A stretch of DNA of 41,591 nt from Bryobacterales bacterium (GTDB taxonomy: Bacteria > Acidobacteriota > Terriglobia > Bryobacterales > Bryobacteraceae). How positions within the stretch are numbered: position 1 is the first letter of the stretch; every line of letters starts with the position of its first letter. Shown one piece after another: positions 7,313-15,023 of this stretch. The notes under the pieces are model-generated. The model was not told the DNA's origin and did not search any database. It was given only the letters and a program-made list of their open reading frames with translations. The DNA lies in the NCBI GenBank assembly GCA_030693045.1, contig JAUYBU010000384.1, forward strand, positions 1-41,591. The letters are read 5' to 3'. The translations under genes were made by a program, and so were the position numbers.

Positions 7313-8739
7313 GAATTGCGCTCCTCTCCAGGCCGGCGAGACGCGCTCGGCGCGGAAAACCCGTCGCCCGTCGCTCGCCGCCACTCCGCGAGCATGCCTC
7401 TATGCTGCTCCAGAGTCTTACGGTACCGGGGGTCTTCGGCGACGTTCACCATCTCGCCGGGGTCCTTTCCCATGTCCACCAGCGATTCCCGCCGCTGGCC
7501 CTCGCTGTAGACCGAGTACTTGTAACGCTGGCTGCGCACCATGCGTCCGTCCGGCGTCGGCAGGCGTCCGTCCACCGGCGCCCCTTCGGCCATCTTGTTG
7601 CACACCACCAGGTATTCGCGCGGGTCCTTGTCGCTCTTCCCGTCGGCCGTGTCCTTCAAACTCATTCCGGGCAGCCCGGCCGGGACCGGAATGCCGGCGT
7701 AGCCGCACAGTGTCGGAATCAAATCCACGCCGGTGTGCGCCAGCCGGCGGGAAGTGCCCGCTTTGGTCACGCCCTTGTAACTGATAATCAACGGAACCCG
7801 GGCGGCTTCGTCATAAAACACGGTCTTCTGATTCCACCGGTGCGCGCCCTGGCAATCGCCGTGATCGGCCAGAAACACGATCAGCGTGCGTTCCTCGAGC
7901 CCGCCCTCCCGCAACGGCCGCAGCACCTGGCCGATCAGGGCGTCCACCTTCTCGATCATCCGGTAGTAGCCCCAAATGTATTCCCGCCACTTCTTCTCGT
8001 CGAACTTCGAGACCGGAAACTTGTAGTGACTCTGGTAGGACCGCCGCATCAGCGCGATCGTGTCGGTCTCGTTCTTCGGGACCTCCAGGTTCGGGCGCAG
8101 CGGCGGACATTGTTCCAGCGCCGGCGGAGTGCCAACCGAGCCATCCGGCAACTCTTCGCCGCGCGCCCACTGACAAATGTTGTGAGGGTTCAGGAAAGAG
8201 GCCACCATCAGGAACGGCGCGTCGCGCTTGGTCCGGATGAAATCGGCGGCAGCCGCGGCCGTGCCGACATCGCCCTTCGCCTTCTCGCGCTTCATGGCAG
8301 TGAAACCGTGCACTCCGGCGTCGGCTTCCCGATACGGCAGATGCCACTTGCCGAAATACCCCGTGGCGTAGCCGGCGCGCTGGAACAGCGTTCCCATGTG
8401 TGGGAACCGCCGCGCGTCGATCGGCGTCGTGTCATTGGTCTGGACGCCTGTCTCGGCCGGGTACCGCCCGGTGAACATCGACGTTCGCGACGGCACGCAC
8501 AGCGGGTTGGCGCAGTAGGCGCGGGTGAACGTCATCCCGTTGGCGGCCAGGCTGTCCATGTTCGGAGTCCGTATGTAGCGGTCGCCGATCCGGCAACTCA
8601 TGGCATCCGAGAACTGCTGGTCGGTCATGACGATCAGCAGGTTCGGCCGCCCGGACGCCGAGGCAGCGCGAGAGCGGCCGGCCAGGATCGTGGCCAATGC
8701 GGGGCCGCCCGCCGTTTCCAGAAATAGTCGTCGGTTCAT
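7309..8739 (-). CDS. Exported sulfatase, first gene of a coupled pair
   Basis: A sulfatase of 476 residues. The leader MNRRLFLETAGG followed by a hydrophobic stretch to about residue 29 looks like a Tat signal. IVMTDQQFSD gives the metal Asp (D40) with Gln following, as in the choline-sulfatase/heparan-type branch. CVPSR (81-85) holds the formylglycine Cys, then TSMFTGRYP. GYFGKWHLP and VFLADHGDCQGAH complete the active site. I chose ATG 8739 rather than the in-frame ATG 8745, because AGG at 8746-8748 lies six bases before 8739 but directly abuts 8745. It is coupled by ATGA to the next sulfatase, so the two are likely made together and may act on successive groups of one glycan. Confidence 0.92.
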   Translation of the reverse strand: MNRRLFLETAGGPALATILAGRSRAASASGRPNLLIVMTDQQFSDAMSCRIGDRYIRTPNMDSLAANGMTFTRAYCANPLCVPSRTSMFTGRYPAETGVQTNDTTPIDARRFPHMGTLFQRAGYATGYFGKWHLPYREADAGVHGFTAMKREKAKGDVGTAAAAADFIRTKRDAPFLMVASFLNPHNICQWARGEELPDGSVGTPPALEQCPPLRPNLEVPKNETDTIALMRRSYQSHYKFPVSKFDEKKWREYIWGYYRMIEKVDALIGQVLRPLREGGLEERTLIVFLADHGDCQGAHRWNQKTVFYDEAARVPLIISYKGVTKAGTSRRLAHTGVDLIPTLCGYAGIPVPAGLPGMSLKDTADGKSDKDPREYLVVCNKMAEGAPVDGRLPTPDGRMVRSQRYKYSVYSEGQRRESLVDMGKDPGEMVNVAEDPRYRKTLEQHRGMLAEWRRATGDGFSAPSASRRPGEERNS

Positions 8740-8853
8740 GTTCATCCTAAACTTTTTGTCTTACCCCATATTTGTCGGGGTCCGCAAATGGTTCATCGCG
8801 CAGCCGGCCTCAACCCGGCCCCGCCGATGTGCATCGACCAGGTGTCAGCGTCC

Positions 8854-9483
8854 TCAGTCCGAACTCGTGATCTTTCTTGCCTCTTTCAGTTCCTCGGCGG
8901 ACATCAGCTTTGCGATTCTCCGCTTGGCTTCGTTGGCGGGGTGTTGGGACCCGAACTCTGCGGCGAGGTGGAACCACATGTAGGCCTTGACGTAGTCCTG
9001 CGGAACGCCCGCCGCCTCTGAATACAGTCGGCCCATGTAGAAACATGCCGAGGGATGGCCCCTATCAGCCAATGGACCCAGGTGCGCCAGCGCCCCGTCG
9101 TAGTCGCGCAGCACAAAAGCTTCTTCACCTTGTATGAACTTCCTCTGAGTGCCCCGTTCCTCCTCCCTCACACTGATGGCGAGTGCCCTTGCGGCGCTTG
9201 CACTTGTAGGTTCCGACGGCTCGCCTCCAATCAGCCGGTCCAACGCCTCCACCGCCGCCTCCACCGCCTGGTCCCGTTTGAGAATCTCTGCCGTTCGCCT
9301 CTGCAAGTCCAACTCGTCTCCGGCCATTTCAAGCCAAATATCAGCCACGGCGTTTTCATGGGTCCTCAGCCAGAAGCCAACCATCTCAATCGCTTGCTTC
9401 AGCGAGACTCCTGGCCGGGACCAGCGCGGCCTTCCGCCCTCCAGCCGGACCTGGAGGTCATCGCTGATGAATATCCACTTCAT
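8854..9483 (-). CDS. Sel1-like repeat protein
   Basis: This protein of 209 residues has no signal peptide. Residues 1-120 have no family I can name and contain acidic, helical stretches. Residues from about 120 to 200 contain Sel1/TPR-type helices: EEAFVLRDYDGALAHLGPLA, then GHPSACFYMGRLYSEAAGVPQ and DYVKAYMWFHLAAEFG, the classic Sel1 signature. Sel1 repeats make protein-protein contacts. The partner is not evident, because both neighbouring genes are separate units. The Shine-Dalgarno site before ATG 9483 is weak. Confidence 0.7.
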   Translation of the reverse strand: MKWIFISDDLQVRLEGGRPRWSRPGVSLKQAIEMVGFWLRTHENAVADIWLEMAGDELDLQRRTAEILKRDQAVEAAVEALDRLIGGEPSEPTSASAARALAISVREEERGTQRKFIQGEEAFVLRDYDGALAHLGPLADRGHPSACFYMGRLYSEAAGVPQDYVKAYMWFHLAAEFGSQHPANEAKRRIAKLMSAEELKEARKITSSD

Positions 9484-9823
9484 GACCCGAACTTGACAGT
9501 ACCGAATTCCAGCCTATCGGGTTGCCTTAAGTTCCGCAACCCGCATGGCCAGGGCCTGCTCCAGATTCTCTCGGCCACGCCCCTCAGGCTGGTCTGGCGA
9601 TTCTTCGACTCCCGGATCCGAACCGTCCGGCCACGACTGGCCCCCTCCGAGCAGGTCGTCGCCCTCGGCCTCCGGAATACCATCCCGGGGTCTCGAGCAA
9701 CTGCCGCCAAAACCTCAATCTTCGCGAAATTCAACCGGGACCTCCTTGACCCATCCAGAACCGAAGGAATCGGCTTGGAGGTATGAGCCGCCCAATTGAG
9801 CAGAAGGGCTACACTCGAAACAC
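9484..9823. other. Spacer with a possible decayed minus-strand reading frame
   Basis: I find no intact gene here. On the minus strand an open stretch of about 66 codons, closing with TAG at 9514-9516, ends in LEQALAMRVAELKAT, which looks like the helical tail of a protein, but it has no start codon before its upstream TGA. It may be the tail of a lost gene. Confidence in that is low. Confidence 0.3.
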
Positions 9824-9853
9824 AAAAAAATCCACCGCACCGAGAGGATTTTT
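9824..9853 (-). terminator. Rho-independent terminator of the M48-like gene
   Basis: On the minus strand AAAAATCC (9853-9846) pairs with GGATTTTT (9833-9826) around a 12-base loop and runs on into seven T residues. It begins one base after the stop codon of the peptidase gene, at the expected place and orientation. Confidence 0.6.
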
Positions 9854-9854
9854 G

Positions 9855-11186
9855 TCAGTATCTAGCTCCTTCGGGGGCATGAGCAAGCGGCAAGATTGGC
9901 GGGAAGTTCGGGTGAAAGGCTCGCTTGTATGAAGCGCACAGATCCCTCATCTCCGCGTTCTGCGAGCACACGACCGAAAGTGAGCTTAGCACGTTGTCGA
10001 TCCGTGTACTAAATGAACGGTGAGGATCCACGAAATCGCGTACCAATTCTCCAATCAACCCCGGTGCCCCGGCTGCCATCTGTAGCTTCCCCATTACACC
10101 TGCCGTCGCATAAGGGTCGTACCCAGTGGGGATAAGCAGCGCCATACCGATGACATCGGCGTCAGGCTCGGAGAGGCGATTCCCGGTCCTGATCTGCCAA
10201 ATATGAGCAAGCTCATGCGCAATCACGAAGGCCATCTCGGCGTCGGAATCGCCAATGAGCTGCGACATCGCAGCATTGATCTGCACCACATTCCCATCCG
10301 GGGAGGCGTAGGCGTTGACTTGATTCTCCGTACTTATCCGAAGCGTCACAGTACGCGCGAAGACTGTCGGAAACGCCTTAGTCGCTGTTGCCAGAAGCCT
10401 CGAATATGCGTTCCATATCCGCTCATGATGAGCGACCGGCCACACGAACCGCCCCGACGGCAAACTCGCGAGCACATCGTCCTCCCCCGATAACGTCAAA
10501 GCTACAAATTGCGTTGGGGGACTAGCTCTAAGCAGCATTGTACCGACGAAACCAGAACCGAGGCCTGCAAACAGTGACGAGACGTTGAATGCCCGATGCC
10601 CCAGCGGAGCGAGCACAACTGTCCGCTCCCCCAGAGAGAGGCCATTTGCGTCGCGCAGAATCACGCTCACTGAGATTGTCATGTTCGGATAAACATTGGC
10701 TATCGCCACCCCAGTGGAGCCAGTTGCTGATGACCAGAAGTTGCCCGTCGGCAATGTGGCCGGCACGGCAACATCAGCCCGTACTTTGCCCTGCGCCAAT
10801 TGCCGGAACGAAACCATACCTTGGACAGGATAAGACGCCCGTGCCGTCGCCCAGCCAATCACGGTTGCACTAGAAGACATGCGACTGCGCAGCACTCGAA
10901 TCCCATTGGGCGGCACCGTCAGTGTTACTCGCGGAGATAGCCCGTAGCCGAAGTCGAGGCTGAGTGGCTGACCAGAATCGTTGAAGAAATCCACTACGAC
11001 CTGCGATGCCACATCGCCCAAAATGGACGGGTTCGTGAACGTCAGGACGGTTTGCCACCGGTCGGCAGCATTCGAACCTCCGTCGGCGAGCTGCGGAAAG
11101 TACAAGTACACACTCGTGCCCTCAGGCTGAAATTGGGCGGAACTTGCCCCGGCCAGCAAGAGGACGAACAACAACTGTCGTGCCAT
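9855..11186 (-). CDS. Secreted M48-like zinc metallopeptidase with N-terminal beta domain
   Basis: The product has 443 residues with signal peptide MARQLLFVLLLAGASSA. Residues 20-250 form a beta-rich domain (VYLYFPQLADGG, VLTFTNPS, VVDFFNDSGQPLSL) of a type common in Solibacter-like secreted proteins. The C-terminal half is a gluzincin: HELAH (324-328) gives two zinc His and the catalytic Glu, and SEPDADVIGM supplies the third ligand (E340), the M48 arrangement. It should degrade proteins or peptides outside the cytoplasm. I chose ATG 11186 because AGGTGG lies eight bases upstream and the signal peptide starts there; an in-frame ATG at 11213 would add nine polar residues. A clear terminator follows the stop. 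Confidence 0.8.
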   Translation of the reverse strand: MARQLLFVLLLAGASSAQFQPEGTSVYLYFPQLADGGSNAADRWQTVLTFTNPSILGDVASQVVVDFFNDSGQPLSLDFGYGLSPRVTLTVPPNGIRVLRSRMSSSATVIGWATARASYPVQGMVSFRQLAQGKVRADVAVPATLPTGNFWSSATGSTGVAIANVYPNMTISVSVILRDANGLSLGERTVVLAPLGHRAFNVSSLFAGLGSGFVGTMLLRASPPTQFVALTLSGEDDVLASLPSGRFVWPVAHHERIWNAYSRLLATATKAFPTVFARTVTLRISTENQVNAYASPDGNVVQINAAMSQLIGDSDAEMAFVIAHELAHIWQIRTGNRLSEPDADVIGMALLIPTGYDPYATAGVMGKLQMAAGAPGLIGELVRDFVDPHRSFSTRIDNVLSSLSVVCSQNAEMRDLCASYKRAFHPNFPPILPLAHAPEGARY

Positions 11187-11316
11187 AGCTGCATCCACCT
11201 TTCCTTCCCGCATGTACGGGGATCATCCCGCCGCTCGTTATACAGGTGCTTCTCACCTGATTCGCGTCTGACGGCAAGGGAAGGCTCCACGCGCACCGGA
11301 GACGACTGCCGCAATG

Positions 11317-11664
11317 CTACCACGAAACCGAATTTGCCGACACTTGACTGCGGCGTACACTATCTTCATCTTCTGCGGTGATGCCCGGAACCGTATACAA
11401 GCGCGCCCTGGCGGCCTTCGTCTCAATCTCAGATCGCTTGCGGACCGACAGTTTCTCGGCCCGTGCTTTCCCACCCTTCTACCCTCCGATCCGCCCCAAG
11501 GCCACAGCGTGCGGGTTCTTGCCCTCGTCCGGCTTTTCCAGTGGCGTGCCTTCAAGTTGCTCCCCGATGGCCCGCTCGACTACACGCCGGGCGTTTACGG
11601 CGAAGTCGAGTTCTTTGCCTTTGCTTGAGCGGGTAGGTATGATACGATTCTGCCATGTCGCCAC
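11317..11664 (-). pseudogene. Small KGGKARAEKL-family protein disrupted by one in-frame TAG
   Basis: Read through, the frame gives up to 115 residues. The N-terminal part (RSSKGKELDFAVNARRVVE) leads to KNPHAVALGRIGG, then a TAG at 11479-11481, then KGGKARAEKLSVRKRSEI and TKAARAR. The family motif is GRxGGxKGGKARAxxLS, so the stop replaces exactly one residue; AAG to TAG would explain it. The likely original start (at PTRSSK, 11640) reads ATA, and only a GTG at 11664 remains upstream. The basic, Ala/Lys-rich tail suggests nucleic-acid binding, but the family function is not known to me. The 5' end overlaps the divergent gene at 11655. Confidence 0.65.
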
Positions 11665-11987
11665 TAGAAAAGGAATTGGAAACTGAATTGTTGGCCATCT
11701 ACGAAAAGTGCAGTGCCATAGGTTACCGCCCCACGTACTTCAAGAGAATGCTGACCACTTCAAATCTGCGGTTCTACAAGGGGCCAGTCGGCACGGTGCG
11801 CCATTTGATGTTCGGAGAGGCTGGGCCTACGTCTGGATTTCGGCGGCTTGTTAAGGCTGGCAAATTGACCTGGACGGTCGAGTGGCTGATCGCGAACAAT
11901 CCCAAATGGCAACCGCTCTTCCAGAAGTCTGAATGGGTTGTTGAAAAAGCGAAAGCTCGCATCCGAGAGGCCAGGGCGCCAAACTGA
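11655..11987 (+). CDS. Hypothetical protein, 110 residues
   Basis: A small, basic, probably cytoplasmic protein with no signal or membrane segment. Visible are an acidic N-terminal helix (LEKELETELLAIYEKCSAIG), an aromatic, basic middle (RPTYFKRMLTT, NLRFYKGPVG), and a C-terminal helix with KAKARIREAR. Its middle, with TSGFRRLVKAGKLTWTVEWLI, could be a small DNA-binding or adaptor domain, but I recognise no family. It is divergent from, and overlaps by ten bases, the broken small gene on the other strand. It may once have formed a pair with it. Confidence 0.6.
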   Translation: MSPLEKELETELLAIYEKCSAIGYRPTYFKRMLTTSNLRFYKGPVGTVRHLMFGEAGPTSGFRRLVKAGKLTWTVEWLIANNPKWQPLFQKSEWVVEKAKARIREARAPN

Positions 11988-12023
11988 CTCACTACCTACG
12001 CTTCCACGGACTGATCTGTGTCT

Positions 12024-12064
12024 CGCCGCGTCGGTTCACAAGTCCCCGGCCGAGTGACGCGGCG
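12024..12064. terminator. GC-rich hairpin between convergent genes
   Basis: CGCCGCGTC (12024-12032) is exactly complementary to GACGCGGCG (12056-12064), with a 23-base loop. It lies in the 137-base spacer between convergent genes ending at 11987 and 12125, where a two-way terminator would be expected. No T-run follows on either strand, so this is tentative. Confidence 0.3.
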
Positions 12065-12124
12065 CCATCTCCAGCCGTCACGCCAACAGGATTCGTCGCG
12101 CCGGTAAAACAACGACGCGGCCGG

Positions 12125-13663
12125 TCAAAGCCGCTCCGCGATCGACTTGGCTTGCAGGAACTGCAACAAGTAGTCCGGGCCGCCCGCCTTCGAGTCCGTA
12201 CCCGACATGTTGAAGCCGCCGAACGGGTGCGCTCCCACCATCGCGCCCGTGCACTTGCGGTTGATGTACAGGTTTCCGGCGAAGAACCCCTCGCAGGCCT
12301 TCTCTATCTTCCCGCGGTTGCTCGTGTACAACGCGCCGGTGAGGCCGTAGTCGGAATCGTTCGCCAGCTCCAGCGCGTGCTCGAAGTCCCGCGCCTTGGT
12401 CACGGCCAGGACCGGACCGAAAATCTCTTCCTGGAAAATCCGCGCTTTCCGCCCGACGTCGGCAATCACGGTCGGCTGAACGAAGAAACCTGGGGCCTCC
12501 TGCGGCGCGCCGCCTGCCACCAGGCGTCCTTCCCGTTTGCCGATTTCGATGTACTCCAGGATCGCCTGCCGCGCGCGCTCGCTGATCACCGGCCCCATGT
12601 AGTTGTCCGGATCCTCCGCCGGTCCCACCTTGATCGCAGCCACCTTCGACACAAGCCTGGAAAGAAATTCGTCGTACACTTTCTCGCTCACGATGGCGCG
12701 CGAGCAAGCCGAGCACTTCTGACCCTGGTACCCGAAGGCGGACACCAGAACTCCTTGCACGGCCGCGTCCAGGTCGGCCTCCTCATCCACAATGATCGCG
12801 TTCTTGCCGCCCATTTCGACAATCACGCGCTTGATCCACATCTGGCCGGGCCGCGGCCTGGCCGCCAGTTCGTTGATCCGCAGACCGATCGCGCGCGAAC
12901 CGGTGAATGAAATCAACCGCGTCAGCGGGTGTTCCACCAGCGCGTCGCCCACGGCGGCGCCGCTGCCGCTCACCAGCGCGAAACTCGGTTCCGGAAAACC
13001 GGCCTCGAGCAGGACCTCGACGAATTTCGCGGCCACGGTTGGCGTGTCGCTGGAAGGCTTTATGACCACCGTGTTGCCGGCCACCAACGCGGCGGTTGTC
13101 ATTCCGGCCAGAATGGCCAGCGGGAAATTCCAGGGCGCAATCACCACCACGGCGCCAAGCGGCAGGTACACCATGCGGTCGCGTTCACCCGGCAGTTGCA
13201 CAAGCTCCGGCAGCGAGGCCAAGCGCAGCATCTGGCGCGCGTAGTAATCGCAGAAGTCGATCGCCTCGCAGGTTTCGGCCTCTGCTTCCGGCCACGTCTT
13301 GCCGGCTTCGAAAACCAGCCACGCGTCGAACTCGAGCTTGCGCCGGCGCAGGATCCGGGCCGCATTGAAGAGCAACTCCGCGCGCCGTTCGGCCGAAGTG
13401 CGGCTCCACTCCGGGAAGAACGCCGCAGCCGCTTCCACCGCCCGGCCCGCCTCGCTGGCCGTGGCCTTCTGATGGACGCCCACCACCTCGCCCGGCCACG
13501 ACGGGTTCAGGCTCCGCAATTTCTCCGCGGTCTTCAGCCGCGCGCCGGCGATTCGCAATTCATATTCGCGGCCGAACTCGGCGCGCACCGCCGCCAGCGC
13601 CTCCCGCATGGCGGAGCGATTCCCGGGCTGCGAAAAATCGGCGTAGGGTTCGTTTTGAAACAC
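12125..13663 (-). CDS. pruA: L-glutamate gamma-semialdehyde (1-pyrroline-5-carboxylate) dehydrogenase
   Basis: An aldehyde dehydrogenase of 512 residues, the usual length of free-standing P5C dehydrogenases. It oxidises glutamate semialdehyde to glutamate with NAD, the second step of proline breakdown. The opening FQNEPYADFSQPGNR is the family hallmark. Catalytic residues are N179 in APWNFPL, E283 in VEMGGKN and C317 in YQGQKCSAC; the FTGSRAIG cofactor loop and the C-terminal AHPFGGFNMSGT are present. I chose GTG 13663 because the conserved start follows directly and the YtxH stop is at 13674, leaving ten bases. No proline dehydrogenase gene is in this window. It is in line with, and probably co-transcribed with, the YtxH gene. 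Confidence 0.9.
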   Translation of the reverse strand: MFQNEPYADFSQPGNRSAMREALAAVRAEFGREYELRIAGARLKTAEKLRSLNPSWPGEVVGVHQKATASEAGRAVEAAAAFFPEWSRTSAERRAELLFNAARILRRRKLEFDAWLVFEAGKTWPEAEAETCEAIDFCDYYARQMLRLASLPELVQLPGERDRMVYLPLGAVVVIAPWNFPLAILAGMTTAALVAGNTVVIKPSSDTPTVAAKFVEVLLEAGFPEPSFALVSGSGAAVGDALVEHPLTRLISFTGSRAIGLRINELAARPRPGQMWIKRVIVEMGGKNAIIVDEEADLDAAVQGVLVSAFGYQGQKCSACSRAIVSEKVYDEFLSRLVSKVAAIKVGPAEDPDNYMGPVISERARQAILEYIEIGKREGRLVAGGAPQEAPGFFVQPTVIADVGRKARIFQEEIFGPVLAVTKARDFEHALELANDSDYGLTGALYTSNRGKIEKACEGFFAGNLYINRKCTGAMVGAHPFGGFNMSGTDSKAGGPDYLLQFLQAKSIAERL

Positions 13664-13673
13664 CGCCGAGGGC

Positions 13674-13964
13674 CTACTCGCCGATCGCCGACGATGCCTT
13701 CTGCACCACCTCGCGGCCGCGTTCGAAAAGGTCGGCGGCTTCATCCGCGATCTTCTTGCCCTTTTCGTAAATGTCGCGCCCGCGGTCCAGCATCTCCTTG
13801 CTGCTGTCGACCAGCTTCGCGCGGCCTTCCTCGGCGCTCTTCTTCAGCTTGCGCCGGGTATCGACGCCGGAGGCGGGCGCATACAGCAGCGCAATCGAGG
13901 CCCCGATGGCAGCTCCCGCGATAAACCAAACCAGCCTAGCCGTATTGTCGCTTTCGTGTGCCAC
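13674..13964 (-). CDS. YtxH-domain small membrane protein
   Basis: The product has 96 residues. A hydrophobic segment at 9-24 (LVWFIAGAAIGASIALLY) is followed by APASGVDTRRKLKKSAEEG, the YtxH-domain pattern. A long amphipathic, probably coiled-coil tail with repeated Lys/Glu (SSKEMLDRGRDIYEKGKKIA) then extends to the end. YtxH proteins are linked to envelope stress, but their molecular role is poorly defined. The start GTG 13964 has an excellent GGAAGGAG site eight bases upstream, which overrules longer in-frame starts. It lies ten bases before pruA. Confidence 0.82.
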   Translation of the reverse strand: MAHESDNTARLVWFIAGAAIGASIALLYAPASGVDTRRKLKKSAEEGRAKLVDSSKEMLDRGRDIYEKGKKIADEAADLFERGREVVQKASSAIGE

Positions 13965-14038
13965 AGCCTGCACTCCTTCCAGCCACAATTGTAGCCGCTT
14001 GACAGGTTCGGAGGCCAGCGCTTTCAACGGGAGCAATG

Positions 14039-14473
14039 TCAGATTGCCTGCCGGCCGAGGTCGGAAAGAAACTCGACGCGGATGCCGAGAGCACTCCGCT
14101 TGCTCACCGCACTCACCAGTCTCCGATCGGCGGTTACCAGCGGGATCTCTCGGCGCTGGGCTAAGGCAAGGTAGACGCAATCGTATACCGGGTGCTTCAA
14201 TTCAAGCGATAATTGAAGCGCCGAATCGAGGAGTTCCCGGCTTGCGGTAATTACCACGGGCGCACGGAGCAACAGGCCCAACCGTCCGGCGGCATCCCGC
14301 GGTGCAAGATCGCCCAATCGGACTTTCTTCCAGATAATGTTGGCGCACTCGACCAGCAACAGGTCGGGCGCCTCCAGCCTCGCGCCCGCGAGCAACCGCG
14401 CCTCGCCGCTGTGCTGTTCGCGTACCACCCACTTGACGGCGACACTCGCATCCACCACCGCGGAATCGATCAC
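14039..14473 (-). CDS. vapC: PIN-domain toxin, VapC type
   Basis: A PIN-fold ribonuclease of 144 residues. The acidic quartet that binds Mg is visible: D8 in VVDASVAVKW, E42 in LVECANI, D98 in YDCVYLALA and D116 in TADRRL. VapC-type toxins cut tRNA or rRNA when freed from their antitoxin. The GTG start at 14473 overlaps the TGA of the antitoxin gene in a four-base GTGA, the normal arrangement for coupled toxin-antitoxin pairs. Nothing looks damaged, so the toxin is probably active when unpaired. Confidence 0.88.
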   Translation of the reverse strand: MIDSAVVDASVAVKWVVREQHSGEARLLAGARLEAPDLLLVECANIIWKKVRLGDLAPRDAAGRLGLLLRAPVVITASRELLDSALQLSLELKHPVYDCVYLALAQRREIPLVTADRRLVSAVSKRSALGIRVEFLSDLGRQAI

Positions 14474-14700
14474 CGCGCGTCTCGCATTTCCCGCAGCAAT
14501 TGCGCGCTGTCCGACTTCTGAGCCCTGGTTCGGCTTCGGAACGCGTCGGCCCGGCCCCAAAAATCGGCCTCTTCGCTCTCCAGCGCCTGCGCAAGAATCA
14601 GGCGATGTTCGGATTCGGCGGACCTGCCGTGACGCGCAGCCCTCACCCTCAGGGCGCGAGCCAGGTTGTCGGGAACGTTCCGGACCGTCAGTTGCGCCAT
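14470..14700 (-). CDS. vapB: VapB/FitA-like ribbon-helix-helix antitoxin
   Basis: The product has 76 residues. The N-terminus MAQLTVRNVPDNLARALRVR followed by AARHGRSAESEHRLIL is the FitA/VapB ribbon-helix-helix DNA-binding pattern, with the strand LTVRNVP entering the major groove. The C-terminal part (ADAFRSRTRAQKSDSAQLL) would wrap the toxin's active site. It precedes the toxin gene and overlaps it by four bases. A palindrome just upstream of its start is a fitting autoregulatory operator. The ATG at 14700 is chosen because it starts the RHH strand; an upstream in-frame ATG would read through the operator. Confidence 0.88.
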   Translation of the reverse strand: MAQLTVRNVPDNLARALRVRAARHGRSAESEHRLILAQALESEEADFWGRADAFRSRTRAQKSDSAQLLREMRDAR

Positions 14701-14712
14701 CGCGCCACCCCC

Positions 14713-14738
14713 TGCTGTCATTATATACAATGACAGCA
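14713..14738 (-). promoter_or_regulatory. Palindromic operator/promoter of the vapBC-type module
   Basis: TGCTGTCATT (14713-14722) and AATGACAGCA (14729-14738) form a perfect ten-base inverted repeat with a six-base centre. On the minus strand the palindrome contains TATAAT, a consensus -10 box, 13 bases before the ATG codon at 14700. This is the expected layout for repression by the RHH antitoxin. No clear -35 box is seen at standard spacing. Confidence 0.65.
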
Positions 14739-14771
14739 TTGCCTGCACACAACGGCGCCGGCCGGCGGCTC

Positions 14772-14841
14772 GCAATTGAATCCGAAAGCCGCTGCGCGCT
14801 TCCCGGACGTCGGCCGCGGCCAGCACCTTCCGCCACGCGCC
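14772..14841 (-). pseudogene. Duplicated 3' tail of the adjacent glycoside hydrolase gene
   Basis: Aligned by eye without gaps, these 70 bases match 15074-15143, inside the end of the glycoside hydrolase gene, at 54 positions. The encoded peptides correspond as well: VLAAADVREARSGFRIQL here and ALAAAGVQKAPGGFRIHL there. The frame is on the same strand but has no upstream domain, so it is a leftover tail of a tandem paralogue. The HicB-like mini-gene lies between the two tails. Confidence 0.6.
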
Positions 14842-14855
14842 GGCGGATCCATCGA

Positions 14856-15023
14856 TCACTCGCGGTATTCCTCGGCGATCATCGCGAATACCCGGTCCAA
14901 CTCCGCCAGTGCGGCTTCGCGCGTGGGCATTAGGGCATAGCAGCCCGAGATGGCCGGGATCTCGGCGACCCAGGAGCCGTCGTCCTGCCGGTAGAGGATC
15001 GTCTTGTAGTCGTCAACTGTCAT
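14856..15023 (-). CDS. HicB-like (UPF0150) mini-protein
   Basis: The product has 55 residues starting MTVDDYKTILYRQDDGSWVA, then EIPAISGCYALMPTREAALA and a closing helix. This is the pattern of the HicB/UPF0150 antitoxin fold: beta strand with Y/W, I-P-x-x-x-G-C turn, T-R-E-A helix. Full HicB antitoxins add a DNA-binding tail, which is absent here, and no HicA-type toxin gene adjoins. It may be a solitary member of the family or half of a broken pair. Its ATG follows the stop of the glycoside hydrolase gene directly (TGAATG), so translation by re-initiation is likely. Confidence 0.72.
   Translation of the reverse strand: MTVDDYKTILYRQDDGSWVAEIPAISGCYALMPTREAALAELDRVFAMIAEEYRE

Noticed and set aside
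7402-8727. Long plus-strand open frame of 441 codons opposite a sulfatase
   Set aside because: The minus strand encodes a complete sulfatase with signature and leader; the plus frame is its GC-rich shadow with no domain.
9055-9786. Plus-strand open frame of 243 codons over the Sel1 gene and the spacer
   Set aside because: It overlaps the Sel1 signature on the other strand and shows no domain, signal or ribosome site.
11479-11481. TAG read as pyrrolysine in the small basic protein
   Set aside because: No pyl genes are visible, the family has no such residue, and a simple nonsense change explains the codon.
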